Assembly (NCBI RefSeq): GCF_019249215.1
Contig: NZ_JAESDI010000005.1
Location: 124,001 to 188,000 of the forward strand
Source: Alteromonas lipotrueae
GTDB taxonomy: Bacteria; Pseudomonadota; Gammaproteobacteria; Enterobacterales; Alteromonadaceae
Length of the DNA: 64,000 bases
Direction: 5' to 3'
The notes beneath the pieces were generated by a model that was given only the letters and a program-made list of their open reading frames with translations, searched no databases and was not told where the DNA came from. Numbering within the stretch: the stretch's first letter is position 1; each line of letters starts with the position of its first letter. Positions 8,222-15,880 of this stretch are shown piece by piece. The position numbers and the translations under genes were made by a program.

Positions 8222-9244
8222 TCAAACTAAACCGAAATTGAACAAACTCTTAGCAGTGTCATACAGAGTTTCCTCAATAGGCCGGGGATGCCAGTCAAGC
8301 AACTCAACGGCTTTTTTTCTATCCAAGTGCTTTTCCCTGCCGAGTTCTGGCACAAGTTCTTTCATTTGCTGATTTACGAGGGAAAGCAACTTTACAAACC
8401 AATCTGGTAGCTGTTTTTTCGGAACTTTGTCGGCTTGCGCACCTAAACACTGGCGAAGCGTCTTGGCGGTAACAATCATTGGTAGGCAATCAGTCGCCGA
8501 GGCAATTATTCGCTGTCCTTGAGCGTTAGGTGCAAGCATTGCCTTTATATGGAGTTGCGCTAAGTCTCGGACATCGACTACGCCAAAATTTACCTTAGGT
8601 GTTGCAGGGATTTTCCCTTGCAACATACCTTGAATAAGCTGTATGGAGCTGGATAGGTTTTTGCCTAATATAGGTCCGAAAATGCCTACTGGATTGATTA
8701 CCGTAAGTTGCAGGTTAGACTCACTTTCCTTGATAAATTGCCACGCGATCTTTTCCGCTTCGATTTTAGACTTTATATAGCTACTGATATCTTTTGAATC
8801 AGACGGAGACCAGTCGTTCTCTGTGAAAAATTTCTTGGATCTTGGGTGTCCGTAGCCAATTGCTCCGAAAGAGGATGTCAGCACAACTCTTTTAACATCA
8901 AAATCTGAAGCCAGTTTCAGTACTCTTAACGTTCCTTCGATAGATGGTTTTGTTACCTTTTCTTCGTCTGTTGGTGACTTAGAAGGGAATGGTGAGGCAA
9001 CGTGTAAGACATAGTCGACATCTTTCATCGCTTCTTCCCAGCCATCATCGTACTTAAGATCTGCAATATGGAATGACACATTGGTTAAATCATCTATGCC
9101 TGCATGTGAGAGCATCTCCTTCACAATAGCGATTTTTTCCTTTGAGCGAATAGTTGTTTTTACAATAAAGCCACCTTTTAGAGCTGCCGCTAAACAATGA
9201 CTACCAACAAAACCTGAGCCACCAGTAACCAATACTGTCTTCAT
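8222..9244 (-). CDS. NAD-dependent epimerase/dehydratase, aldehyde (dihydroflavonol) reductase-like
   Basis: Extended SDR of 340 residues with TGGSGFVG at 7-14, HVASPFP at 81-87, Ser124/125 (LTSSFGAIGYG), Tyr156 and Lys160 (YIKSK), and NPVGIFGP. This arrangement matches the dihydroflavonol-4-reductase/cinnamoyl-CoA-reductase-like group, whose bacterial members usually reduce aldehydes or ketones with NADPH. A TetR gene follows on the same strand. An imperfectly spaced inverted repeat (TTACC...GGTAA) lies 42 bp upstream of the start and is a candidate operator. The physiological substrate is unknown. Confidence 0.87.
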   Translation of the reverse strand: MKTVLVTGGSGFVGSHCLAAALKGGFIVKTTIRSKEKIAIVKEMLSHAGIDDLTNVSFHIADLKYDDGWEEAMKDVDYVLHVASPFPSKSPTDEEKVTKPSIEGTLRVLKLASDFDVKRVVLTSSFGAIGYGHPRSKKFFTENDWSPSDSKDISSYIKSKIEAEKIAWQFIKESESNLQLTVINPVGIFGPILGKNLSSSIQLIQGMLQGKIPATPKVNFGVVDVRDLAQLHIKAMLAPNAQGQRIIASATDCLPMIVTAKTLRQCLGAQADKVPKKQLPDWFVKLLSLVNQQMKELVPELGREKHLDRKKAVELLDWHPRPIEETLYDTAKSLFNFGLV

Positions 9245-9285
9245 GCATGTCTACCTATGTTCTTATATCTATCACTTAACCAGCA

Positions 9286-9300
9286 TTACCTAATTGGTAA
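9286..9300. promoter_or_regulatory. Candidate operator upstream of the aldehyde-reductase-like gene
   Basis: TTACC (9286-9290) and GGTAA (9296-9300) form 5-bp inverted arms with a 5-nt spacer, 42 bp upstream of the ATG at 9244. The short symmetric half-sites would suit the TetR protein encoded downstream. An eight-G run follows at 9321-9328. This is a weak site by itself. Confidence 0.3.
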
Positions 9301-9501
9301 AAATAGTAAAGTTTTTTGTTGGGGGGGGAGTATCGTGTCTCATTGCCATTGTCTCCGATATGATAGGTTATTGACTTTGGCTGCTCTGTTAACAGTTAAG
9401 GAAAAATGTAGTAATTCTATGAGCGATTTTAAGTGATAAGCAAAGTAAAAGATCAAGGGCAAGAACGGTAAAGATGGGGCGGCATATCTTGCTACAATAA
9501 G

Positions 9502-9600
9502 TTAAAGATCTTCTGGGTGAATAATGCTCTTTGTGATACGAGCTTTTACTTCTGCAGGCAACAATTCATAGTGTGAGCTAATATTTTCAACACTCAACAC
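9502..9600 (-). other. Unidentified C-terminal coding remnant
   Basis: On the minus strand an open frame of ~32 codons ends at the TAA 9502-9504 and reads ...HYELLPAEVKARITKSII... with coding-like composition. Upstream it runs into the 7-bp tandem repeat at 9587-9621, where the frame closes. Because the repeat unit is not a multiple of three, its expansion could have broken the frame. I could not assign a family. The rest of the 450-bp gap between 9245 and 9694 shows nothing else apart from the candidate operator and G-run. Confidence 0.3.
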
Positions 9601-9621
9601 TCAACACTCAACACTCAACAC
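9587..9621. repeat. Five perfect tandem copies of the heptamer TCAACAC
   Basis: Positions 9587-9621 are exactly five head-to-tail copies of a 7-bp unit. It lies about 75 bp downstream of the F420-type reductase gene (minus strand) and overlaps the upstream end of an unidentified coding remnant. A 7-bp unit shifts the frame at every copy-number change. Confidence 0.95.
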
Positions 9622-9694
9622 GGAAGATGGCTCACCATAACGATAATGATCAAGTCGGCTTCCCCTTCATGTTTGTATTGCCATTACATAGCCT

Positions 9695-10324
9695 TTATTG
9701 CTCGCCATTGAATTGAGGGAAGCTACGAGGAGCTGGCCAGGGAATAAAAAAGTCGTGACCGGCTAGTGTATTTCCAACTTGTTGCATGCGGCCACCACTT
9801 TCGAGGGAACCCAGCAGAATTGGAGCCAAGCCAAAACTTTCAAATAAGTCAGCTACAACTTCCACTGCGCCTTTGTAGTCACCAGACACAAAAATAACTC
9901 TTCTGAATTGACCTTGGCGTGGGTCCTGTTCAAAATTTTCCATGAAGTTAGCGTTCATTGCTTTAACTAAACGAGCGCCTGGAGCATAACTTGCTATTAA
10001 TTGAGAAGTATTTTCACCACTTAGGTTTACAACGCCATTTTCATCAATTGGATTAGTAGGGTCGATGAGAATTTGGTTTTTCCATTCCCCGAGACTCTGC
10101 AAGACACTCTGCACATGTTTCCACGGTACAGCGAGTAAAACCACTTCCAATTCAACAACTTCTTTCATTGTTCCTGCTGATGCCTTTTCACCAAATTTTT
10201 GGACAAGGCTTTTTAAAGTGTCAGGACCTCGACTATTACTGAAAACAACTTCATGGCCAGAAGCAATGGCATGTCGAGCAAACGCTTGCGCTACTGTTCC
10301 TGCACCCAATAAACCGATCTTCAT
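9695..10324 (-). CDS. NADPH-dependent F420 reductase-family oxidoreductase
   Basis: A 209-residue Rossmann protein starting KIGLLGAGTVAQAFARHA, the GxGxxA/G dinucleotide motif, with NSRGP after the second strand, which favours NADP(H). The family ending GHDFFIPWPAPRSFPQFNG is present, so the protein is complete. Members in organisms without F420 are NADPH-dependent reductases of uncertain substrate. GGGAG lies 6 nt before the ATG. It is divergent from an HxlR-type regulator, a common pairing for electrophile-responsive reductases, and a near-palindrome lies between them. Confidence 0.85.
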   Translation of the reverse strand: MKIGLLGAGTVAQAFARHAIASGHEVVFSNSRGPDTLKSLVQKFGEKASAGTMKEVVELEVVLLAVPWKHVQSVLQSLGEWKNQILIDPTNPIDENGVVNLSGENTSQLIASYAPGARLVKAMNANFMENFEQDPRQGQFRRVIFVSGDYKGAVEVVADLFESFGLAPILLGSLESGGRMQQVGNTLAGHDFFIPWPAPRSFPQFNGEQ

Positions 10325-10424
10325 ATAAATCTCCCACCATTAGGCTAAGTAAATGTTATGGAGTCATTCTCATTTTATGATAACTTTTAGTCAAGTACTT
10401 ACCTTTTTGTGTGTAGGGAGGCAG

Positions 10425-10449
10425 CCCTGTTTTTCATTCAAAAATAGGG
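10425..10449. promoter_or_regulatory. Candidate HxlR operator in the divergent promoter region
   Basis: Ten-bp arms at 10425-10434 and 10440-10449 are reverse complements with one mismatch and a 5-nt spacer. They lie between the divergent reductase (start 10324) and hxlR-type gene (start 10517). Dyad sites of this size between divergent genes are typical for HxlR/DUF24 dimers. A short AAGTACTT palindrome is also present at 10393-10400. Assignment is positional. Confidence 0.4.
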
Positions 10450-10516
10450 AATAAATTTTTATGATTAACATATCGTCAGCAGGTATTTGGCGACAGGTAA
10501 ATAAGGTTTGAATTAA

Positions 10517-10858
10517 ATGAATACAAATTCTCCATTTTTGTGTGGTTTGGATGCCGCGTTGCGACTGATTGGTGGGAAGTGGAAGCCTCTAATACTTTAC
10601 TTTTTGCAAAAAAGTGCGTGTAGATATGGCGAGCTAAAGCGCTCTGTAAATGGGATTAGCGATAAAGTTTTAATACAACAGTTAAAAGAGTTGGAGGCGA
10701 ATGGTGTAATCACTAGAACTGATTATAAGGAAATACCGCCACGAGTTGACTACTCATTGACGCCACTAGGAAAAAGTTTGGTAGAAACGTTAAGGCCACT
10801 TTGTAAGTGGGGGGAAGACAATGAAGAAACTATAAAGTCAAAGTTAGTTCTTCGCTAA
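10517..10858 (+). CDS. HxlR-family (DUF24) winged-helix regulator
   Basis: A 113-residue protein with the family signature: LCGLDAALRLIGGKWKPLIL at residues ~8-27, RYGELKRSV with ISDKVLIQQLKELE forming the helix-turn-helix, and the wing PPRVDYSLTPLGKSL. Cys9 is placed where HxlR redox or electrophile sensors such as QorR/HypR carry their sensing cysteine. It is divergent from an NADPH-dependent reductase and probably controls it. The effector is unknown. Confidence 0.9.
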   Translation: MNTNSPFLCGLDAALRLIGGKWKPLILYFLQKSACRYGELKRSVNGISDKVLIQQLKELEANGVITRTDYKEIPPRVDYSLTPLGKSLVETLRPLCKWGEDNEETIKSKLVLR

Positions 10859-11374
10859 GAGACTCTTATGATATTTATCGGGTTATGTTGTACCCACTTG
10901 AGTGCAGCTTTCTATTGTCGGTAATAAACTGTACCCGACAGGCGATAGCCCTGAGCCCTAGGTAGGGAGAAATTACACTCTTTTCATCTCAGTGTTTGCT
11001 TGGATGCTACGGGTATTTATTAGAGGTAACGAACACCATACCAAGCAGTATAGCAGCTAGAGAAGTCTGATCGATTCGCAGTAACCGATTTTTGCGTTGT
11101 TTCATGCATTTTAAAGCGGAAAAGCGATACGAGTTTGTTCACAATAGACAGCACATTCATGGCGTTTAACCTTCACTTTTTGGGCGAAATATCTGATCAC
11201 CAAACGTCATGAATGTTCCTCATCTATTTTACCTTATTAATTTCTCGATGTTATTTGAAGGGATACTTCAGGAACAGAACTGGATTTGACTACATAGTCA
11301 CTTAATTCATAGTAAGTCTATTTAAGTCTCAATATTTAACTCTGTTTTTGAAAATTTGCTGGTTGAAAATTTAA
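10859..11374. other. 516-bp gap with no convincing gene
   Basis: No open frame in this stretch has a ribosome-binding site plus recognisable protein features. It holds an inverted repeat at 11153-11216 (listed separately) and a weak hairpin near 10916-10940. The composition resembles decayed sequence within the accessory region. Confidence 0.5.
11153..11216. repeat. 15-bp inverted repeat with 34-bp spacer
   Basis: Arms at 11153-11167 and 11202-11216 are reverse complements with a single mismatch. There is no T-run beside either arm and no gene ends here. It could be a remnant of the ends of a small element or a regulatory dyad; nothing in the spacer decides between these. Confidence 0.6.
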
Positions 11375-11995
11375 TCAAACAACCATTTCACTCTTATTTA
11401 CCAGATTGCGAACGTTATGAATAAAGTCCGCTTCACCATTTCGATGAAAGTTAGCTCTAGATTTTTTAACGAGACAAAAGTTTTCTTCCGTAGCTAAGTG
11501 TACTTTAATATTGTCATTTTTCAGAAGAACGGATAGTGCATGTGTGAAATTATAAATGCCTTTAATTCTAATCATTATACCTATGTCTGTAAGATTATTA
11601 CCCATCTTGCAAGAAGGTATAATATTTACGATTTCCCCTTTTTTTTGATTACGAAAGTGAGGTAAAAGCGATAAGGACATGATATAGCTTCCAGCAAATT
11701 TCGATTCATAAATATCGTTAAGATTTCTAATCCTATCATGTATGAATGAGTCGGTGAGGTTAAAAAACATGTTGTTCACTAGTAAATCTATTGGGGGAGA
11801 TTTACTTAGAACTCTGTTTATACTCTTTTGATCTGTAACATCTAACGAAAGTAGGGTGAGTCTAGTCGACCGAGGTAACAGACTTTCATCTGGAACCCGC
11901 ATCGTAGCAACTACTCTCCAATTTTGGTTGAGAAAAAATTGTGCTATATCTCTACCAAATGTTCGATTACACCCTCTAATCAAAACGGTTTTCAT
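11375..11995 (-). CDS. SDR-like protein lacking the catalytic tyrosine
   Basis: A 206-residue protein clearly derived from an NADP-type SDR (MKTVLIRGCN..., VVATMRVPDESLLP, LLSLDVTDQKSIN, IDLLVNN). The TGxxxGxG loop is altered (RGCNRTFG at 7-14). Asn-Ala-Gly is replaced by NNMFF. Ser128 and Lys145 are at the expected spacing, but the tyrosine position holds Met141. The protein also ends ~40 residues short of a normal SDR. The ATG at 11995 is preferred because AGAGG lies 6 nt upstream; the frame extends further to 12046. The intact frame argues either for a recent start of decay or for a non-catalytic role. Confidence 0.6.
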   Translation of the reverse strand: MKTVLIRGCNRTFGRDIAQFFLNQNWRVVATMRVPDESLLPRSTRLTLLSLDVTDQKSINRVLSKSPPIDLLVNNMFFNLTDSFIHDRIRNLNDIYESKFAGSYIMSLSLLPHFRNQKKGEIVNIIPSCKMGNNLTDIGIMIRIKGIYNFTHALSVLLKNDNIKVHLATEENFCLVKKSRANFHRNGEADFIHNVRNLVNKSEMVV

Positions 11996-12205
11996 TCTGA
12001 ACCTCTTGTCTTCTAAGACGTCTTTTGACGCTATGATTGAATCCACACAAGTTGTTCTAAAATCGAGCTAGTTTGGAAGAATTGTTATTGAGCTGACTAA
12101 AACCAGAAATTCACTATCTGTGGTACGACATTGATTAATCAATATGACCAGCATTACACTTCCCTAAGGCAATGCGCTGCTGGCATCTTTGACTCATTAA
12201 ACTGA

Positions 12206-12955
12206 TTAGGCAGTCCAACCCCCGTTGATATCAAGGACAGCACCAGTGATATTGTTTGCATTAGGGCCAGACAAAAAACTAACTGCCGCAGCAACATCTT
12301 CAATTTCAACAGCCTCTGGAATAGCTTTCATGTTCAGAAGGAAGTCCGGCACATCCTCTATTCCCGCTTGCATATCAGTCAGCATGATCCCTGGTTGAAT
12401 AACGTTTACAGTGATTTTTCTTGCACCGAGATCTCTGGCTGCTCCTTTTGAATAACCGACGATAGCTGCTTTTGTAGCTGCATATTCTGTTACACCGGGT
12501 ACACCTATATGGGTAGCTAACCCAGTACCAATAGAAATTATGCGGCCGCCATTGTTCATTACTTTCGACGCAGCTCGAATTGTAGAAATAACACCTAAGA
12601 CATTAACTTGCCACATGCGATCCCAGGCTTGAGTGTCAGCGTTCGGGTCATCAATTTTGCTGCCTTGATTAGCCAGTGCTGCGTTGTTTACGAGAATGTC
12701 CAGACTGCCGAATTCTTTGACAACTTGCTCAACGAGAGGGGCAGAAGCGGTTATGTCTCCCTGATCACTCTGAATAGCCAGACCACGTTGACCAAGGGCC
12801 TCAATTTTACTGACTACATCTTTTGCTTTTTGAGCAGATTGACTGTAAGTGATTACGACATCTGCTCCAGCTTCTGCTAGCTCTAATGCAATAGCAACGC
12901 CTAGGCCTCTAGAGCCACCTGTAACTAATGCAACTTTTCCAGTTAGATTCTTCAT
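12206..12955 (-). CDS. SDR family oxidoreductase (3-oxoacyl-ACP-reductase-like)
   Basis: A 249-residue SDR with TGGSRGLG (12-19), NNAA (90-93), Asn118, Tyr158 and Lys162 (YAATK), and the C-terminal ITGAVLDINGGW. The usual catalytic serine appears as Thr144. An AAGGGTG ribosome-binding site precedes the ATG. It is divergent from an Rrf2-type regulator, and the 113-bp region between them contains a nested palindrome, so it is very probably the regulator's target. The substrate is unknown. Confidence 0.88.
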   Translation of the reverse strand: MKNLTGKVALVTGGSRGLGVAIALELAEAGADVVITYSQSAQKAKDVVSKIEALGQRGLAIQSDQGDITASAPLVEQVVKEFGSLDILVNNAALANQGSKIDDPNADTQAWDRMWQVNVLGVISTIRAASKVMNNGGRIISIGTGLATHIGVPGVTEYAATKAAIVGYSKGAARDLGARKITVNVIQPGIMLTDMQAGIEDVPDFLLNMKAIPEAVEIEDVAAAVSFLSGPNANNITGAVLDINGGWTA

Positions 12956-12980
12956 TTTTTCACCCTTAATGTTAGTTTAG

Positions 12981-13029
12981 GAATAGCATTTAAAATTAGA
13001 ATAGTACTATTTTTGTTTAAATGCTATTC
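12981..13029. promoter_or_regulatory. Nested palindromic operator between SDR and Rrf2 regulator
   Basis: Outer arms at 12981-12994 and 13016-13029 are perfect 14-bp reverse complements. Between them lies a perfect 12-bp palindrome, AATAGTACTATT, at 13000-13011, with almost the same centre. The outer arms share the AATAG core with the inner site, so three related binding positions are stacked. The site lies 26 bp from the SDR start and 40 bp from the regulator start, a layout suited to autoregulation and repression of the divergent gene. Confidence 0.8.
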
Positions 13030-13068
13030 TTAAATTAACAATTATATGAAATATGGTTATAGTGCGAT

Positions 13069-13491
13069 ATGGTTGACTACAGATTCTCAACTTCGCTTCA
13101 CATTATGTTGGCGTTGGCTTACATGTTTCGACGAGACTCGGAGAGGCTAGTGTCATCCAGTGAACTGGCTAGTAGCACTAAGAGCAACCCTACACTAATT
13201 CGCCAGTTACTGGTTCCTTTGAATGAAGCTGGCTTGATTAAGACTTACAGAGGTAAGAAGGGTGGCGTTGCTCTTGCGAAAGATGCAAAAGAAGTATCGT
13301 TGAAACAAATATATGAGGCGTCTTTCAATTCAAAGCTCATGTCAAGTAGAGGTGTTGGAAACGAAAACTGCCCAGTAGGCTCTAACATTCATTGTGTATT
13401 CGACCATGTCATGGGGCAAATGGAAGACGTTTTGATGAGCCACTTGAATGATAAAAATTTAGCGGAATTATTAGAAACGTTCATCAAATAA
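13069..13491 (+). CDS. Rrf2-family transcriptional regulator
   Basis: A 140-residue winged-helix protein: FSTSLHIMLALAYMF, SSELASSTKSNPTLIRQLLVPLNEAGLIKTYRGKKGG (helix-turn-helix and wing, residues ~28-66) and a C-terminal segment with Cys103 and Cys110 (NENCPVGSNIHCVF). The two cysteines resemble the sensing region of cysteine-type Rrf2 proteins, such as the YwnA branch, and do not match the three-Cys cluster of IscR/NsrR. It is divergent from an SDR with a nested palindrome between. An electrophile or redox signal is inferred. Confidence 0.88.
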   Translation: MVDYRFSTSLHIMLALAYMFRRDSERLVSSSELASSTKSNPTLIRQLLVPLNEAGLIKTYRGKKGGVALAKDAKEVSLKQIYEASFNSKLMSSRGVGNENCPVGSNIHCVFDHVMGQMEDVLMSHLNDKNLAELLETFIK

Positions 13492-13633
13492 GTACGTTTA
13501 GTCTGGACTTCATTGTTTTTGAATTCTTGCAAGCTTGAAAGCATAAAATCAATTGCTACCGGATTCATTAAAGAGACATTTGAGGATTTTGAATCGACCA
13601 GACATATTATTGAAATAGGTTAGGGATAAATAC

Positions 13634-14614
13634 ATGGCTGCTAAAAAAGAAAAAGTAATAAAGTGGGGAGTGGTTACTGCTGGTCGGATCACACATACAT
13701 TTGCTCGTGATATTAAACATTGTGTAAACACCGAGATAGCCGCTGTCGCAAGCCGAGATGATGAGAAAGCACGTCGGTTTCAATTGGAGCACTCAGTAGA
13801 AACCACTTATGACAACTACCAAGCTTTATTCAATGACGAGAACGTTGATGCAGTATATATAGGTTCTCCTCATACTTTTCATTTCGAGCATGCTGTTGCG
13901 GCAATGCGTGCAGGTAAACACATCCTCTGTGAAAAACCCATTACAACCAGTGAAAGCAAGTTATTAGAGCTAATGAGTGTTGCCACAGAAGAAAAAGTAT
14001 TCTTGATGGAAGCCATGTGGACATGGTTTCTTCCTGCAATAAAAAAAGCGAGAGATTGGTACAGAAGCGGAAAAATAGGCGAATTGATTCATCTAAAGTG
14101 TGATTTTGGCTACCACGTTCCCTACTGTGAATCAGGCAGAGAATATGATCCAAAACTCGCTGGGGGCTGCTTGTTCGATATGGGAATCTACCCAATCGCT
14201 TTCAATAGACTATTCAATGCATCTGCTCCAAAAGAAATGCAAGGAAATATACACAGGGCACCTAATGGGGTAGATGACGATGTGATTTGGCAACTTAAAT
14301 ACGAGAATAGCATTTCAAGCTTGCACACGTCTTTCAGAGCACGTCTACCCAATAGCGGCCATTTAATTGGAACCGAAGGTACAATTTGCATCCCTGACTT
14401 TTTTCGTAGCATAGAGTGCTCTTTGATGAGAGACGATAAGATAGAGGAAAGGTTTCAAGATAATCGCAAAGGAAGCGGCTTTGAATTTCAAATTGACCAC
14501 GCTTGTAAACGCATCAGACAGGGCGAAACACAATCTGATGTTGTAACTTGGAAAGACTCACTTAATTTCCTTAAAGACATAGAAACTATTCGTCAAAAAG
14601 CTATTTCTAGCTGA
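13634..14614 (+). CDS. Gfo/Idh/MocA oxidoreductase, dihydrodiol-dehydrogenase-like
   Basis: A 326-residue two-domain NAD(P)-dependent dehydrogenase. The N-terminal Rossmann domain carries WGVVTAGRI and the signature CEKP (99-102). The C-terminal domain contains MEAMWTWFLP and GGCLFDMGIYPI (177-188), with Asp182 and Tyr186 where many relatives have Asp and His. That combination matches the dimeric dihydrodiol dehydrogenase / D-xylose dehydrogenase branch. AGGG precedes the ATG. A secreted DUF1080 protein follows 165 bp later. The likely substrate is a sugar or a related cyclic alcohol. Confidence 0.87.
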   Translation: MAAKKEKVIKWGVVTAGRITHTFARDIKHCVNTEIAAVASRDDEKARRFQLEHSVETTYDNYQALFNDENVDAVYIGSPHTFHFEHAVAAMRAGKHILCEKPITTSESKLLELMSVATEEKVFLMEAMWTWFLPAIKKARDWYRSGKIGELIHLKCDFGYHVPYCESGREYDPKLAGGCLFDMGIYPIAFNRLFNASAPKEMQGNIHRAPNGVDDDVIWQLKYENSISSLHTSFRARLPNSGHLIGTEGTICIPDFFRSIECSLMRDDKIEERFQDNRKGSGFEFQIDHACKRIRQGETQSDVVTWKDSLNFLKDIETIRQKAISS

Positions 14615-14779
14615 CAATATTTTATCTGTATTGGGGGACTGGGGAATTGAATTCGCGTGAGACCACCAAGCGAAATCATACGTGCAAACAAAAAGTATAG
14701 TAGTGAAGTATTTAAATTTTCTTCTTCCTTAATTTGCTTGATCAATTTCATGGGGACTATTATTAATTTGGGGTATCTA

Positions 14780-15661
14780 ATGCTAAAAATAGCGACAATC
14801 TTAATTTTTTCTCTTTATTCAGCGTTGGCATTGTCAAATAATACTCAAGAGTTGAATTGGAAATCATTACTTGATCCGGAATTAAGCGATTGGGAGGCTT
14901 TCCTTAGTTATAAACACCAAATTAACTATAACGGAGCAATACCAAAAGATCACAATGGCAATAATTTAGAGCCGATTGGTCTATTGGACTCGCCAAATGA
15001 CCACGGAATATATGTTGTATTAGAAGGAGATACTCCGATACTAAAGGTAAGTGGGGAGATTTATGGGGGGTTGACGACAAAAAAGTCCTATAGAAATTAC
15101 CAGTTTCGCTTGAAGTATAAATGGGGAAGGAAAGTCTACCCTCCTAGAGAAAAACTACTCAAAGACAGCGGTATCCTCTATCATGCAATTGGGGAGCACG
15201 GCAAGGATTACTGGCGAACTTGGAAGGTTTCTCAGGAGTTCCAAATTATGCTAGGGCATGTAGGTGATTACTGGAATCAGGGAAATTCAGCAATTGATGT
15301 TCGCGCATACATTCCAGAACACATAATGAATCCAATAGCAGATGAGTCTCAACAATTTATATCAGTTGGTTCAGGGCAAGATATCTCTGGTTTTGTTTTG
15401 CGCAAAGAGAATTTTGAGGAACCTGAGGGTGAATGGAATGAAATTGAATTGGTTTGTTTTGAAGGAAAAAGTTTACACATAGTCAACGGAAAAGTGGTAA
15501 TGGTACTGAAAAATTCTCGTACAGTTGATGATCGAGGAATGATCACTCCTTTACGAGAGGGACAAATTCAATTGCAGAGCGAGGCTGCTGAAATATTTTA
15601 CAAAGATATTTTTGTTCGAAAAATAAATGAATTACCTGCAAAATATAGACACCTATTTTAA
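14780..15661 (+). CDS. Secreted DUF1080 (3-keto-disaccharide-hydrolase-like) protein
   Basis: A 293-residue protein with a signal peptide (MLKIATILIFSLYSALALS) and a single beta-sandwich domain. The segments WKVSQEFQIMLGH, GEWNEIELVCFEGKSLHIVNG and GQIQLQSEAAEIFYKDIFVR are the typical strands of DUF1080/3-keto-glycoside hydrolase domains. The ATG at 14780 is chosen for the signal peptide and the GGGGT 5 nt upstream; an upstream in-frame start at 14657 would bury the signal peptide. The family includes hydrolases of 3-keto-glycosides produced by Gfo/Idh/MocA dehydrogenases, and one such gene lies just upstream. Confidence 0.78.
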   Translation: MLKIATILIFSLYSALALSNNTQELNWKSLLDPELSDWEAFLSYKHQINYNGAIPKDHNGNNLEPIGLLDSPNDHGIYVVLEGDTPILKVSGEIYGGLTTKKSYRNYQFRLKYKWGRKVYPPREKLLKDSGILYHAIGEHGKDYWRTWKVSQEFQIMLGHVGDYWNQGNSAIDVRAYIPEHIMNPIADESQQFISVGSGQDISGFVLRKENFEEPEGEWNEIELVCFEGKSLHIVNGKVVMVLKNSRTVDDRGMITPLREGQIQLQSEAAEIFYKDIFVRKINELPAKYRHLF

Positions 15662-15679
15662 ATATTAGCCGAACATGAT

Positions 15680-15880
15680 TTATTTTTTATAGGAAAACTC
15701 ATTTTGGAACGACTTGTTCAGCTTTAATTGCACCGGACACTTGAAACGACCTGACTTCTTTGACCGCGCCTGAACTACTACGGCCTCTATCGCAGACATA
15801 TCGTCCGGAACAGCGATGTTATGTTTAAGTAACTTTGCTTGTATAGACACTGGGCTTGCGCATTGCTTATGCTTGCGGAA
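15680..15880 (-). other. Unidentified open frame remnant
   Basis: On the minus strand 66 codons run without a stop to the TAA at 15680-15682, including LLKHNIAVPDDMSAIEAVV and RSKKSGRFKCPVQLKL, which read as real coding sequence. A TGA at 15881-15883 closes the frame upstream and no start with a ribosome-binding site is visible. I could not place it in a family. The surrounding gap, 15662-16161, otherwise holds only AT-rich sequence and the hairpin at 16114-16154. Confidence 0.3.

Noticed and set aside
9321..9328. G8 run upstream of a reductase as a phase-variable tract; similar G6-G9 runs at 7264, 49466, 55492 and 63744.
   Set aside because: Several lie within conserved genes that must stay in frame, and none is placed between promoter elements in a way that can be shown; no variation data.
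9587..9621. Possible CRISPR-like array.
   Set aside because: Units are 7 bp, directly adjacent with no spacers, and no cas genes are present.
10393..10400. AAGTACTT as the main HxlR operator.
   Set aside because: Eight-bp palindromes are frequent by chance; the longer dyad at 10425-10449 is the better candidate.
11007..11105. A 32-codon minus-strand frame with a hydrophobic stretch (LAAILLGMVFV).
   Set aside because: No ribosome-binding site, no recognisable family and location in decayed sequence; too short to support.
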